DNA from: Stenotrophomonas ginsengisoli
GTDB lineage: Bacteria > Pseudomonadota > Gammaproteobacteria > Xanthomonadales > Xanthomonadaceae
DNA length: 64,000 bases
Direction of reading: 5' to 3'
Assembly (NCBI RefSeq): GCF_001431485.1
Contig: NZ_LDJM01000014.1
Location: 1-64,000, forward strand
The translations under genes were made by a program, and so were the position numbers. Under the pieces are notes generated by a model that searched no databases, was not told where the DNA came from, and was given only the letters and a program-made list of their open reading frames with translations. Every line of letters starts with the position of its first letter. Within the stretch, counting starts at the first letter, position 1. Below are positions 46,612 to 55,214 of this stretch, piece after piece.

Positions 46612-46668
46612 GCGAAAAAATCGTGCTTGCCGTTAACCGCCCAAGTGTACCGCCGATGGGCAGGACAC

Positions 46669-46694
46669 GCCCTGCCGGCACTCACCGGCAGGGC
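46669..46694. other. GC-rich hairpin between csbD-like gene and trpS
   Basis: Ten-base-pair stem (46669-46678 with 46685-46694), six-base loop, no T-run on either side. It may stabilise the 3' end of the csbD-like message or attenuate read-through into trpS. Confidence 0.4.
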
Positions 46695-46713
46695 TGCGCA
46701 GGCTCGCGCTGGA

Positions 46714-46926
46714 TCAGGAGTTGTCGCGCTCCCAGCGTTCGCTGAAGTCCTTGACCTCGCTCTCGGCACGGTCCTTGGCCCAGCCGTAGCGCTCCTGCAG
46801 CTTGCCGGCCAGGTACTGGGCATTGCCCTCGGCCACGTCGAAATCGTCGTCGGTCAGATCGCCCCACTTCTCCTTCAGCTTGCCCTTCATCTGGGTCCAC
46901 TTGCCGGCAATGATGTCCTTGTTCAT
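46714..46926 (-). CDS. CsbD/YjbJ-like stress protein
   Basis: A 70-residue, highly charged, helical protein of the CsbD family: [34 protein letters not shown] and [18 protein letters not shown] are conserved. Members are abundant stress-induced proteins with no known activity. ATG at 46926 is preferred to an upstream codon because GGAG precedes it and the family starts MNKD. Confidence 0.92.
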   Translation of the reverse strand: MNKDIIAGKWTQMKGKLKEKWGDLTDDDFDVAEGNAQYLAGKLQERYGWAKDRAESEVKDFSERWERDNS

Positions 46927-47065
46927 CAGGTCTGACTCCAAAAAACGAGGCGGCCAATCGCCGCGTCACCAGCATCGCCCCGGAGGCATAAGCGGGCGGT
47001 AAAACATTCATAAAATTGCGCATCAACTCTCTGAAGCGCACCCAAACCAAGGGCGGACGGCCAAT

Positions 47066-47090
47066 AAAAAAGGCCGGCTCAAGGCCGGCC
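47066..47090 (-). terminator. Terminator after the entericidin-like genes
   Basis: On the minus strand a seven-base-pair stem (47072-47078 with 47084-47090), five-base loop, followed by six T. It lies 27 bases after the stop of the second entericidin-like gene. Confidence 0.88.
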
Positions 47091-47116
47091 CTTCCTTACG
47101 CGACAGATCCGGGCGA

Positions 47117-47251
47117 TCAGCCCTTGGCTGCGCCCTCGATCTTGTCACCAGCCTTCTGGATGTCCTTGCCCGCACCGGCCATGGTGTTGCAACCGGCCAG
47201 CAGCACCAGCGAGAACATCGTCACCGTCATTGCCATCAACGTACGCTTCAT
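47117..47251 (-). CDS. Entericidin-like lipoprotein 1
   Basis: A 44-residue lipoprotein: signal peptide with lipobox LAGC and mature sequence CNTMAGAGKDIQKAGDKIE, shared with the neighbouring copy. Entericidins A/B of E. coli are small lipoproteins with antidote/bacteriolysin roles under stress; in many bacteria only the family resemblance is known. It is the downstream gene of a tandem pair, about 50 bases after the other copy. Start ATG at 47251 follows AAGGAG. Confidence 0.85.
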   Translation of the reverse strand: MKRTLMAMTVTMFSLVLLAGCNTMAGAGKDIQKAGDKIEGAAKG

Positions 47252-47303
47252 CAATCGGCTCCTTGGTTGGAAGTGGGTAACTGCGGTTGTTGCCCGGCCT
47301 GCC

Positions 47304-47456
47304 TCAGCAGCGGCCGTCCTTGCAGTCCTGGGCCTTGTCCTCGATCTTGTCGCCGGCCTTCTGGATGTCCTTGCCGGCACCGGCCATGGTGTTGCAGGCA
47401 CTCAGGGTGCCAGCGGAAAACAGGGCCAGGGCCAGCAGAATCAGTACACGCTTCAT
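47304..47456 (-). CDS. Entericidin-like lipoprotein 2
   Basis: A 50-residue lipoprotein with lipobox LSAC at residues 18-21 and a mature part that repeats CNTMAGAGKDIQKAGDKIE and then adds a cysteine-containing tail (DKAQDCKDGRC). The about 60-base segment coding the shared part is nearly identical to that of the next gene, showing tandem duplication. The different tails may separate their roles, as with entericidin A and B. Confidence 0.82.
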   Translation of the reverse strand: MKRVLILLALALFSAGTLSACNTMAGAGKDIQKAGDKIEDKAQDCKDGRC

Positions 47457-47568
47457 GGTCATCTCCACTGTGGGTCAATGCCCGGGAGCTGCTTGCCTGC
47501 CAGCTCCCGTCGACAATGCAATCTGTCGGCAGCGGCGTGCAGCGCATGTGAACCGGCGAGCCTGCGGT

Positions 47569-48489
47569 TCAGTCGCGCATCAAGGTGGATTTGCCGAACA
47601 GGCTTTCCACCAGGTCCACCGCCAGCTCGGCCGTGCGGTTATGGTCATCGAGCAACGGGTTGAGCTCGACAATGTCCAGCGAGCCCATCTGCCCGGTGTC
47701 GGCGATCATCTCCATCACCAGCTGCGCCTCGCGGTAATTGACCCCGCCCGGCACCGTGGTTCCGACCCCGGGCGCGATCTGCGGGTCCAGGAAATCCACA
47801 TCGAAACTGACATGCAGGTGGGTATTGGCATCGATCCCGGCCAAGGCGGCCTGCATGGTGCGCTTCATGCCGTTTTCGTCGATGTAACGCATGTCATACA
47901 CATCCACCCGGTGCTGCTTGATCAGGCGCTTTTCCTCCGGGTCGACCGAGCGGATGCCGATCTGGCGGATCTGCTCGGCCTGCAGCACCGGGCTGTGCTG
48001 GCCCATCGCAGTCAATGCCTGCGGCCCGAGACCACACAGGCAGGCCACCGGCATGCCGTGCACATTGCCTGAGGGGGTCACCGCACTGGTGTTGAAATCG
48101 GCATGGGCATCGAGCCAGAGCACCCGCAGGGCCTTGCCCTGCTGGCGGCACCAGTCGGCCACGGCGGTGATCGAGCCCACCCCCAGGCAGTGGTCGCCGC
48201 CGAGCATCACCGGCAATCTCCCGGCCTCCAGCTCGGCACGCGTGGCCTGCATCAAGGCCCGGTTCCAGGCCACCACCTGGTCCAGGTGGCGGTAGCCATC
48301 CACCGGCCCCTGCCAGGGATTGACCGGCCCGGCCAGGTTGCCGCAATCACGTACATCCACCCCGCGCAGGGCCAATGCCTCGGGCAGGCCGGCAATGCGC
48401 AGGGCTTCGGGCCCCAGCCGCGCCCCACGGTGTCCCGCCCCCACATCGGTGGGGACGCCAATCAAGGAGACCGCCTTGTTGCCTGCCAT
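47569..48489 (-). CDS. rocF: Arginase
   Basis: Hydrolyses arginine to ornithine and urea. The 306-residue product carries all manganese motifs of the ureohydrolase family: GGDHC (His100), DAHAD (Asp127, His129, Asp131) and SFDVDFLDP (Asp230, Asp232). A specific arginase, not agmatinase, is supported by the N-terminal PTDVGAGHRGARLGPEALR. AGGAAG precedes ATG. With speA it competes for arginine. Confidence 0.93.
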   Translation of the reverse strand: MAGNKAVSLIGVPTDVGAGHRGARLGPEALRIAGLPEALALRGVDVRDCGNLAGPVNPWQGPVDGYRHLDQVVAWNRALMQATRAELEAGRLPVMLGGDHCLGVGSITAVADWCRQQGKALRVLWLDAHADFNTSAVTPSGNVHGMPVACLCGLGPQALTAMGQHSPVLQAEQIRQIGIRSVDPEEKRLIKQHRVDVYDMRYIDENGMKRTMQAALAGIDANTHLHVSFDVDFLDPQIAPGVGTTVPGGVNYREAQLVMEMIADTGQMGSLDIVELNPLLDDHNRTAELAVDLVESLFGKSTLMRD

Positions 48490-48621
48490 CTGCTGCTTCC
48501 TGCGTGATCAACCAGGCCGGCAGTCTAGCCAGAGCGTGGGCCGAGCTCCCGTCGCGGCGCAGCACACAAGACACGGCGATGCCCTGTTCCGATGCCACCA
48601 CCACAACCGGAGAACAGGCAC

Positions 48622-48642
48622 AAAAAAACCCGCTTGCGCGGG
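48622..48642 (-). terminator. Terminator of the tRNA-Thr transcript
   Basis: On the minus strand a five-base-pair GC stem (48629-48633 with 48638-48642) with a four-base loop, followed by seven T. It lies 43 bases after the 3' end of tRNA-Thr. Confidence 0.85.
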
Positions 48643-48685
48643 CTGACATCAAACGATGGCGTTGCCGCCATCCATGTCCAAATTC

Positions 48686-48761
48686 TGGTGCCGCTTATCC
48701 GAATCGAACGGATGACCTACTGTTTACAAGACAGTTGCTCTACCAACTGAGCTAAAGCGGC
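48686..48761 (-). tRNA. tRNA-Thr, anticodon TGT
   Basis: Minus-strand cloverleaf: acceptor GCCGCTT with AAGCGGC, anticodon loop CTTGTAA giving TGT (reads ACA), T-loop CGTTCGATTCG, and an encoded CCA end at 48686-48688. It starts eight bases after the stop of the SPOR-domain gene and may be read from it. Confidence 0.97.
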
Positions 48762-48769
48762 GTAGCTGG

Positions 48770-49546
48770 CTAGTCTAACGCAAAAACCTTGCAATCAAGC
48801 GATTGCACGCGCTCGCTGCCACTGGCCTGACGCGCCTGTGCAGCGCTGCTGCCTGCGGCAAGGCGTGCATCCAGCCACCAGCGTGATGCGGCTGCTTCGG
48901 AGGACACTATCTGGGCCGGGAAACCGGCTTCCTGCAACTGGTCCAGGCGGCGCTGGGCACCGTCACGGTTGCGGAACTGGCCCAGGGCCACCGCATTGGC
49001 CAGCTCGCCCTGGCCGATGATGAAGTAATCACTGATGCCAGCAGCCACGATCCGCTTGACCGTGGCCTGGGCGGCCTCGCGACTGGCGGCCGGCGGCAGC
49101 ATCACGCGGTAACTGGCATTGCCGCCACTGGCTGCCAACTCGCGCGGCTGCGCCGCCAGAAGCATCGCACCGGCACGCGTACGTGCCTGATCCAGTAGTG
49201 CGCGCTCGGCAAATGGCCCCAGGCTGACACACGCCGCTGGCGGTGCCGGCGGCTCGGCCGGCGCCATGGCAGTCACTGGCGCGGGTTCGGCCGCTGCGGC
49301 CGCTGCCACAGCCGGCTTGGCAGCGGCCGGAGCCGGAGCCGGTGCAGTGGCGGCCGTGTCCGCGGCGGGGTCAGCAGCCGGGGCCGGAAGTTCGGGCTGT
49401 TCGGCACGCAACTGCAACAGCGGCACCCCATCGGGCGGGCTCATCGCCGGCACCGGCGCGTCGCTCACCGGCGGGCTGCGCCACCACCACAGGGCAACGC
49501 CGGCGTTGAGGATCGCCAGGACAACAATCAGGGCACGAATCAGCAT
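48770..49546 (-). CDS. SPOR-domain-type membrane protein downstream of coaX
   Basis: A 258-residue protein: one membrane segment (about 4-22), alanine/proline-rich linker (about 50-105) and a C-terminal domain with SPOR-like repeats (SYRVMLPPAASREAAQATVKR and LANAVALGQFRNRDGAQRRLDQL). SPOR domains bind denuded glycan. Reads in series with birA and coaX (nine bases after the coaX stop). The SPOR assignment is by pattern, not strong. Confidence 0.75.
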   Translation of the reverse strand: MLIRALIVVLAILNAGVALWWWRSPPVSDAPVPAMSPPDGVPLLQLRAEQPELPAPAADPAADTAATAPAPAPAAAKPAVAAAAAAEPAPVTAMAPAEPPAPPAACVSLGPFAERALLDQARTRAGAMLLAAQPRELAASGGNASYRVMLPPAASREAAQATVKRIVAAGISDYFIIGQGELANAVALGQFRNRDGAQRRLDQLQEAGFPAQIVSSEAAASRWWLDARLAAGSSAAQARQASGSERVQSLDCKVFALD

Positions 49547-49555
49547 GCCGCCATG

Positions 49556-50293
49556 CTACCTGCTCGCCGCGTTTTGATGCAGCGCCCAGGCGGCCAGACC
49601 ATCCAGCACCAGCGTCGGAACGTGACGTGCATCAAACAAATACGGCAGCAACTGTTCGGCACCGCCCCCGTGCACCACCAGTTGCGGCACCCGGCCCAGA
49701 CGGGACGTGGCCTGGCCCAGGCTGCGCTGGATCAGGCCCAGTGCCGCACCGAGGCTGCCGCCGGCCAGGGCATCGAGCGTATTGTTGGCAAAATCATTGA
49801 TCTGGCCGCCATCAACAGGCAAATGCCGGGCCTTGGCATGGATGGCCTGGCGCATCGAGGTCGGCGAAGGGGCAATCAGGCCGCCATGGTGCTGGCCATC
49901 AGCCGCCAGCAGATCCACCGTCAACGCCGTGCCCACCCCGACCAGCAGGCAGTCGGCCTGCCATTGCGAACAGGCCAGCAAGGCCAGGAAGCGGTCCACG
50001 CCGAGTTTTTCCGGCTCGGCATAGCCATTGCGCAGGCGACCGCATTGGGCACTGCTGGTGGCCAGCTCGACCCGGGCAAAGCGCTCGCCCAGGCGTGCAC
50101 GCAATTGATCGCGCAACGCCGGATCGGCCACGCTGGCCAGCCAGGCCACGTCTCCACCGGGCAACTGCGCCGGTTCGGGCAACGGGCGCTGCTGGTCCTG
50201 ATGGGCCCAGACGGCAACCTCCCCGGCCACGCCAGCAAGGCTGGGGGCGTATTTCAGGCGGGTATTGCCCAGATCAAACAACCACTGGCTCAT
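49556..50293 (-). CDS. coaX: Type III pantothenate kinase
   Basis: First step of CoA synthesis from pantothenate. The 245-residue product has the nucleotide-binding DLGNTRLKY at the start, VDRFLALL, and the phosphate-binding GTALTVDLL plus GGGAEQ. The start overlaps the birA stop by four bases (ATGA), an arrangement (birA-coaX) common in gammaproteobacteria and here followed by a SPOR gene. Confidence 0.95.
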   Translation of the reverse strand: MSQWLFDLGNTRLKYAPSLAGVAGEVAVWAHQDQQRPLPEPAQLPGGDVAWLASVADPALRDQLRARLGERFARVELATSSAQCGRLRNGYAEPEKLGVDRFLALLACSQWQADCLLVGVGTALTVDLLAADGQHHGGLIAPSPTSMRQAIHAKARHLPVDGGQINDFANNTLDALAGGSLGAALGLIQRSLGQATSRLGRVPQLVVHGGGAEQLLPYLFDARHVPTLVLDGLAAWALHQNAASR

Positions 50294-51252
50294 TGCTTCC
50301 TCACACTGACATCGCCGGCATGCAGGCGGCGCTCGCCGTGGCAGTCCACCACCCGCAGCGCGCCGTCCTCGGCCAGGCCAATGGCCTGCGCCGCTTGGCG
50401 CTGGCCGTTTTGTTCTATCCACACCGGCGCACCGGCCAGCACATCCAGCGCAGCATAACGCTGCACAAAGGCCGGCAGCCCGAGCTGTTTGAACTGGTGC
50501 AAGCCCGGCAACAGCGATTCCAGCAGCACCTGGACCACCCGGTCCCGGCTGGCCAGTGCCGCGCAATGCGCATCGATACTGGTCCATGGCTGGTCAATCG
50601 CCGGATGTCCGGCCTGGGTCCCATGCACGTTGATGCCGATACCGATCACCGCCAGCGCCGGCCCCTGTGCACTGCCACGGGACTCGACCAGGATGCCGCC
50701 CAGCTTGTGCCCATCCAGCAGCAGATCATTGGGCCACTTCACCCCCACCCCCGCCAGCCCGGCACCGCGCAAGGCCTCACCGGCCAGCACACCGACAACC
50801 AGGCTCAAGCCGGCCATCGCGCGGATGCCCTGCTCGAAGGGGCAGGCCAGGGACAGGTAGACATGCCGGGCCAGCGGTGAGCTCCAGACACGACCACGCC
50901 GGCCACGGCCACCGTGCTGGCGCTCGGCCAGCAGCACCGTTACCCCATCGTCCGGCGGCGCCCGGCGCAGCAGCTCGCTGTTGGTTGAATCCACCTGCCA
51001 GCACACCTGCAGTTGCCCCAGGCCGGCCCGGGCCGTTGCGCCCAACCCCTGCACAATGCGCAGGGCGTCATGCAGATCAGGCACATGGCACAACTGCCAG
51101 ACTTCGTCCGGGAGGGGCTGCACGATTCCGGCCTCGGCCAGCGCCTGCAGCGGCGCCCGCACCGTGTCGACCGGCGCAGCCAGATCGCGGGCCAGCTGGC
51201 CCACGGATTGCGGGCCAGCCATCAACAGCGCCAGCAAGCGTTGCTCGTCCAC
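50290..51252 (-). CDS. birA: Bifunctional biotin-protein ligase / biotin operon repressor
   Basis: Attaches biotin to carboxylase BCCP domains; the N-terminal helix-turn-helix (about 1-60) lets it also repress. The 320-residue length fits GTG at 51252, with GAGG before it. The ligase motif GGRGRRGR is clear, as is KWPNDLLLDGHKLGGILVE. It may control the biotin genes at 31-34 kb, whose operators I could not find. Overlaps coaX. Confidence 0.93.
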   Translation of the reverse strand: MDEQRLLALLMAGPQSVGQLARDLAAPVDTVRAPLQALAEAGIVQPLPDEVWQLCHVPDLHDALRIVQGLGATARAGLGQLQVCWQVDSTNSELLRRAPPDDGVTVLLAERQHGGRGRRGRVWSSPLARHVYLSLACPFEQGIRAMAGLSLVVGVLAGEALRGAGLAGVGVKWPNDLLLDGHKLGGILVESRGSAQGPALAVIGIGINVHGTQAGHPAIDQPWTSIDAHCAALASRDRVVQVLLESLLPGLHQFKQLGLPAFVQRYAALDVLAGAPVWIEQNGQRQAAQAIGLAEDGALRVVDCHGERRLHAGDVSVRKQ

Positions 51253-51384
51253 ACCGGCACCTCGATCCAAACCATTGATTATGCGGCATCAGGCCATCGG
51301 CCACCCCGCCATCCCCCACTTGACAGACAAAAGCAGGCTAGAATCGGGGGATACCGGTTTTCCCTCCGACCGCTGGACGTGACG

Positions 51385-51675
51385 ATGCGCCGCTTTGCCC
51401 ATTGCCTGATCCTGTTGATGGCCCCATGCCAAGTGGCCTGGGCTGATGATGCCTTCAGCCAGTCACAGCGTGGTGCCTGCGTCTATTCCGACGCCTCGTC
51501 CAGCAAACCGGCAGCACCGGTCCGTCCCACCGCGCATGAAGCCAGCAGCAGCGCCGCTGCCCCGCGTGCCAACCGCAGCGGCGAGGCCTCCGGCGGTGGC
51601 GGCAGCGAAGACGACCTGATGCAGCGCATGCGCGCCCCGCGCTGGCACAGCTTTCTGCCGGGAATGTTCCGCTGA
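51385..51675 (+). CDS. Small secreted protein of unknown function
   Basis: A 96-residue protein with a signal peptide (cleavage near residue 20, AWA-DD) and a serine/alanine-rich mature part, ending MRAPRWHSFLPGMFR. One cysteine remains after the signal. It lies before mtfA, and its stop overlaps possible upstream starts of mtfA. No family is recognised. Confidence 0.62.
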   Translation: MRRFAHCLILLMAPCQVAWADDAFSQSQRGACVYSDASSSKPAAPVRPTAHEASSSAAAPRANRSGEASGGGGSEDDLMQRMRAPRWHSFLPGMFR

Positions 51676-51695
51676 TCCAGCGTTTTCTGCGTTGG

Positions 51696-52454
51696 TTGCG
51701 GCCTGCACCGCCATCCATTGACGATGCGTTGTGGCAACAGCTGCGCCAGCGCAGCCGTCTGTTGACCGGGCTCGATGCCCCGCGCCAGCAGCAACTGCGC
51801 CAGCTTGCCGGCGCGTTCCTGGCGCAAAAGACCATTACCCCACTGGCCGGACTGGAACTGGATCCCACCGACCGCGCCCTGCTGGCCGCCCTGTGCTGTC
51901 TGCCCCTGACCCAGCTCGGGGTTCATGGTCTGCAAGGCTGGTCACAGCTGCTGGTGTATCCGGATGCATTCCGGGTCCAGCGCAGCCATGTCGATGCGGC
52001 CGGCGTGCTGCACCAGTGGGAAGACGAGCTGATCGGGGAATCCTGGCAGGACGGACCACTGATCCTGTCCTGGGCCGATGTGCAGGCCGACCTGGACGAG
52101 CCGGATGCCGGCTTTTGCGTGGCCGTGCACGAGATGGTGCACAAGATCGATGCCCTGGACGGCGCTCTGGACGGAACCCCGCCACTGGACCGCGCCTGGC
52201 AGCGGCAGTGGGCCCGCGATTTCCAGCACGCATTCGATGCGCTCAATGCCCTGCTCGATGCCGGCCAGGACAGCCTGATCGACCCGTATGCGGCCGAGGC
52301 CCCGGAAGAATTCTTCGCCGTGGCCAGCGAATACCACTTCTCCGACCCGCAGCGGCTGGCCCGGGCCATGCCGGCCGTGGCCGCCCACCTTGCCCGCTAT
52401 TACGGGCCGTCACCAATGGCCGGCAGCGACGCCCCGGCCCTGCCCGGCCATTGA
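51696..52454 (+). CDS. mtfA: MtfA-like zinc peptidase (DgsA anti-repressor family)
   Basis: A 252-residue aminopeptidase-like protein; in E. coli MtfA inactivates the glucose repressor Mlc. The motif HEMVHKID is seen, with a downstream glutamate in EAPEEFFAVASEYHF. The start at TTG 51696 is uncertain: the frame remains open upstream and a CTG at 51672 overlaps the preceding stop. The host of the E. coli target (Mlc) may not exist here, so its target is unknown. Confidence 0.82.
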   Translation: MRPAPPSIDDALWQQLRQRSRLLTGLDAPRQQQLRQLAGAFLAQKTITPLAGLELDPTDRALLAALCCLPLTQLGVHGLQGWSQLLVYPDAFRVQRSHVDAAGVLHQWEDELIGESWQDGPLILSWADVQADLDEPDAGFCVAVHEMVHKIDALDGALDGTPPLDRAWQRQWARDFQHAFDALNALLDAGQDSLIDPYAAEAPEEFFAVASEYHFSDPQRLARAMPAVAAHLARYYGPSPMAGSDAPALPGH

Positions 52455-52457
52455 GCC

Positions 52458-53879
52458 TTACAGGCCCGGCGGCAAGGTCACCTGGAAACGGGCACCGCCC
52501 ATTTCCTCGCTGCGGCTGACCTGCAGCTCGCCACGGTAATCCTTGATCAGGTCCTGCACGATCGACAGACCGATGCCGTGGCCCTGCACGCGCTCATCGC
52601 CACGCACGCCACGCTGCAGCACCTTGGCAATGTCCTCGTCGGCAATGCCCGGGCCATCGTCTTCGACCACCAGCAGCAGGCCAGTACGGCGGTTGCCTTC
52701 GACCTGGGCACGGGCGGTGAGCAACACGCGCGAACGCGCCCACTTGAAGGCGTTTTCCAGCAGGTTGCCGAGCAGTTCCTGCAAGTCACCTGCCTCGCCG
52801 TGGAAGCAGGCCTTCTCCTCGATCTCGAACTCGCACAGCACGCCCTTGCGGGCATAGACCTTCTCCAGCCCGCCGACAATCTCCTCGGCCGTGGACTCGA
52901 TCGGGATCGCCGCCGAGAACAGCTTGTGGCCACCGGAAGCCGCACGTGCCAGCTGGTAGGACACCAGGTTGCCCATGCGCTTGAGCTGGGTATCCAGTTC
53001 CTCGCGCAGGGTGGTCTCGTTCTGGCCACTGTCCAGTTCGGTGCGCAGCACCGCCAGCGGCGTCTTCAGGCTGTGCGCCAGGTCGGCCAGGGTATTGCGC
53101 TGGCGCTCCAGGTGGGCACGCTCGGATTCGATCAGGGCATTGATGCTGGTGGTCAACGGCTCCAGCTCGCGCGGGTGGTCATCGCTCATGCGCTCGGATT
53201 CACCCCGTTGCACGTGGGTCAGCTCGTTGATCACATGGCGCAACGGGCGCAGGCTCCAGCGCAGCACCAGGGTCTGCAGCAGCAGCAGGATGATGCCCGC
53301 ACCGCCCAGATAGAACCACAGCGCACCACGGAACAGGCGCAGCTGGGCACCCAGCGCGCGCGAGTCTTCCATCACATAGATGGTGTAGGGAAATTCACTG
53401 GCAGGGTCGCCGTCACCGCCCCAGACCAGGCCCAGGCCGTAGCGGTAGACCTGGCCTTCGCTGCCGTCGATCTGGGTCATTTCCAGCGGGCCTTCGAACA
53501 CTTCCTGGCGCGGTGCCAACAAACGGCCCTGGTTGTCGGGCAGCAGCGGACCTTCGGCCGACATCGAATTGCCCTGCCCGTCGGGCATCACCACTTCCAG
53601 GTACAGGCCACTGCCGGGCACGTCGAAGCGCGGATCCGGTGGCTGCTCGCGAATGTACAGCGAACGGTCGCGGGTGAAATCGATACCGGCCGCGTAGGAG
53701 GTGGCGTAGTTCTTCAGCCGCTCACGCAGGTTGTTGCGCGCGGTATCGGCAAAGGCCGCATTCAGGGCATAGCCGGCCAAGGCCAGGAAGGCCACCAGGC
53801 CGGCTGCAGCAGCCAACATCTGCCGCGCCTGCAACGAGCGCAGCCGCCAGCGGTCAAACAATCCAACCTTGCCCGCCAC
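52458..53879 (-). CDS. phoQ: PhoQ-type sensor histidine kinase
   Basis: A 473-residue membrane kinase: two hydrophobic segments (about 22-45 and 186-205) enclose a periplasmic sensor region of 140 residues, then a HAMP-like linker, the phospho-acceptor His269 (DLAHSLKTPL), and the ATPase domain with N-box ENAFKWA, DDGPGIADED and GHGIGLSIV. GTG at 53879 is chosen because of GGAGG upstream. It overlaps nothing and follows phoP by 20 bases. Probable signals are low divalent cations or cationic peptides by analogy. Confidence 0.9.
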   Translation of the reverse strand: MAGKVGLFDRWRLRSLQARQMLAAAAGLVAFLALAGYALNAAFADTARNNLRERLKNYATSYAAGIDFTRDRSLYIREQPPDPRFDVPGSGLYLEVVMPDGQGNSMSAEGPLLPDNQGRLLAPRQEVFEGPLEMTQIDGSEGQVYRYGLGLVWGGDGDPASEFPYTIYVMEDSRALGAQLRLFRGALWFYLGGAGIILLLLQTLVLRWSLRPLRHVINELTHVQRGESERMSDDHPRELEPLTTSINALIESERAHLERQRNTLADLAHSLKTPLAVLRTELDSGQNETTLREELDTQLKRMGNLVSYQLARAASGGHKLFSAAIPIESTAEEIVGGLEKVYARKGVLCEFEIEEKACFHGEAGDLQELLGNLLENAFKWARSRVLLTARAQVEGNRRTGLLLVVEDDGPGIADEDIAKVLQRGVRGDERVQGHGIGLSIVQDLIKDYRGELQVSRSEEMGGARFQVTLPPGL

Positions 53880-53899
53880 GCGGCTGCCTCCAGGAACAA

Positions 53900-54583
53900 T
53901 CAACCTTCGTTGCGCGGGATCGCGAAACGGTAGCCGCGGCCACGCACGGTCTCGATCGGCTTGAGTTCGCCATCGGCGTCAAGCTTCTTGCGCAGGCGGC
54001 CGATGAAAACTTCCAGCACGTTGGAGTCGCGGTCGAAATCCTGCTGGTAGATGTGCTCGGTCAGGTCGGCCTTGGAGACCAGCTCACCGGCATGCATCAT
54101 CAGGTATTCCAGCACCTTGTACTCGTAGCTGGTGAGGTCGACATTGCTGCCGGCCACGCTGACCGTCTGTGCGGCCAGGTCCAGGGCCACCGGGCCGCAT
54201 TCCAGGGTCGGCTTGGACCAACCGGCAGCGCGGCGCAGCAGCGCATTGACGCGGGCCAGCAGCTCTTCGACATGGAACGGCTTGACCAGGTAGTCATCGG
54301 CGCCCTGCTTCAGGCCCTCGACCTTGTCCTGCCAGCTGGAACGGGCGGTCAGGATCAGGATCGGGAACTTCTTGCCTTCATCGCGCAGGGCCTTGATCAG
54401 CTCCATGCCCGACATCTTGGGCAGGCCAAGGTCAATGATGCCGACGTCGAACGGCACTTCGCGGCCCATGTACAGGCCTTCCTCGCCATCCTGTGCGGCA
54501 TCGACTGCAAAGCCCTCACGCTTCAGGCGTGCAGCCAGGGTTTCCCGCAGCGGGGCTTCGTCTTCGACCAGAAGGATACGCAT
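53900..54583 (-). CDS. phoP: PhoP-type response regulator
   Basis: An OmpR-family regulator of 227 residues: receiver domain with Asp51 as phosphorylation site, VLTAR-type LTARSS and KPF, and a winged-helix output domain ending RTVRGRGYRF-like ETVRGRGYRF. Pairs with phoQ downstream. Upstream on the same strand lies a PepSY protein gene, about 80 bases away, probably in the same regulon. Confidence 0.93.
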   Translation of the reverse strand: MRILLVEDEAPLRETLAARLKREGFAVDAAQDGEEGLYMGREVPFDVGIIDLGLPKMSGMELIKALRDEGKKFPILILTARSSWQDKVEGLKQGADDYLVKPFHVEELLARVNALLRRAAGWSKPTLECGPVALDLAAQTVSVAGSNVDLTSYEYKVLEYLMMHAGELVSKADLTEHIYQQDFDRDSNVLEVFIGRLRKKLDADGELKPIETVRGRGYRFAIPRNEG

Positions 54584-54661
54584 GAACTCTCCCTAGAACT
54601 GTTGGCCGGACGATGCCCGGCAGATGGTGGCCTGTCGTTCCCGCGACACTGTGCGCAATGC

Positions 54662-54994
54662 TCAGTGATTGCCGCGTCGCGGAACCGAAGCGGGATCAAC
54701 TCGTGGATTATTCACCGGTGCATCCATGTAGCGCACGCGTCCGCGGTCATCCATGTACTTGACGCGATTGATGTCGCGCCCGTCGTAGGGAACACGCTCG
54801 GCGCCGAGGATACGGCCACCGGTCGTACGCTGCACATGCCTGACCGCATCGGACAGGGACCGGTCATGGCCACCACGCACGCCGCGCTCCTCGGACTGGC
54901 CGGCACCCTCCTGGGCCAGGGCAACCCCTGACAAGGACAGCGCGGCACTGAGTGCCAGCAGGGTCAACGGGCGATGATGGGAGCCAGAGCACAT
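54662..54994 (-). CDS. PepSY-domain periplasmic protein
   Basis: A 110-residue exported protein with a signal peptide (about 1-27, ALA-QE) and a PepSY-like domain: SDAVRHVQRTTGGRILGAERVPY and NRVKYMDDRGRVRYMDAPV. PepSY proteins often act as accessory sensors or inhibitors for envelope proteases and two-component systems. It precedes phoP on the same strand, suggesting co-expression. ATG at 54994 chosen; the upstream TTG is two codons away. Confidence 0.8.
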   Translation of the reverse strand: MCSGSHHRPLTLLALSAALSLSGVALAQEGAGQSEERGVRGGHDRSLSDAVRHVQRTTGGRILGAERVPYDGRDINRVKYMDDRGRVRYMDAPVNNPRVDPASVPRRGNH

Positions 54995-55124
54995 GGTCAA
55001 AATCCTAGCGAACTACGGACAATCGTTCAAAACCAGCGAAAAACCACAGGCCGGTGGAGCAGGCTGCAGAGGGAGGTTCTGGGCGATTCTTGGCGTGATG
55101 CAGTGAATCCGATCTGAACTTTTT

Positions 55125-55139
55125 TGCCCTGTCAGGGCA
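55125..55139. promoter_or_regulatory. 15-base palindrome in the pepSY/dusA gap
   Basis: TGCCCTGTCAGGGCA, symmetrical around 55132, preceded by five T. It lies between the dusA stop and the start of the PepSY gene, upstream of the latter by about 130 bases. Could be a regulator site or a short hairpin; not assigned. Confidence 0.3.
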
Positions 55140-55214
55140 GCTGGTTCAGCTCCATGAACACTGTAACAGGCAAAGATGAATACGGGATCAAGAAAGCTGA
55201 ACGACCGCTCGTAT

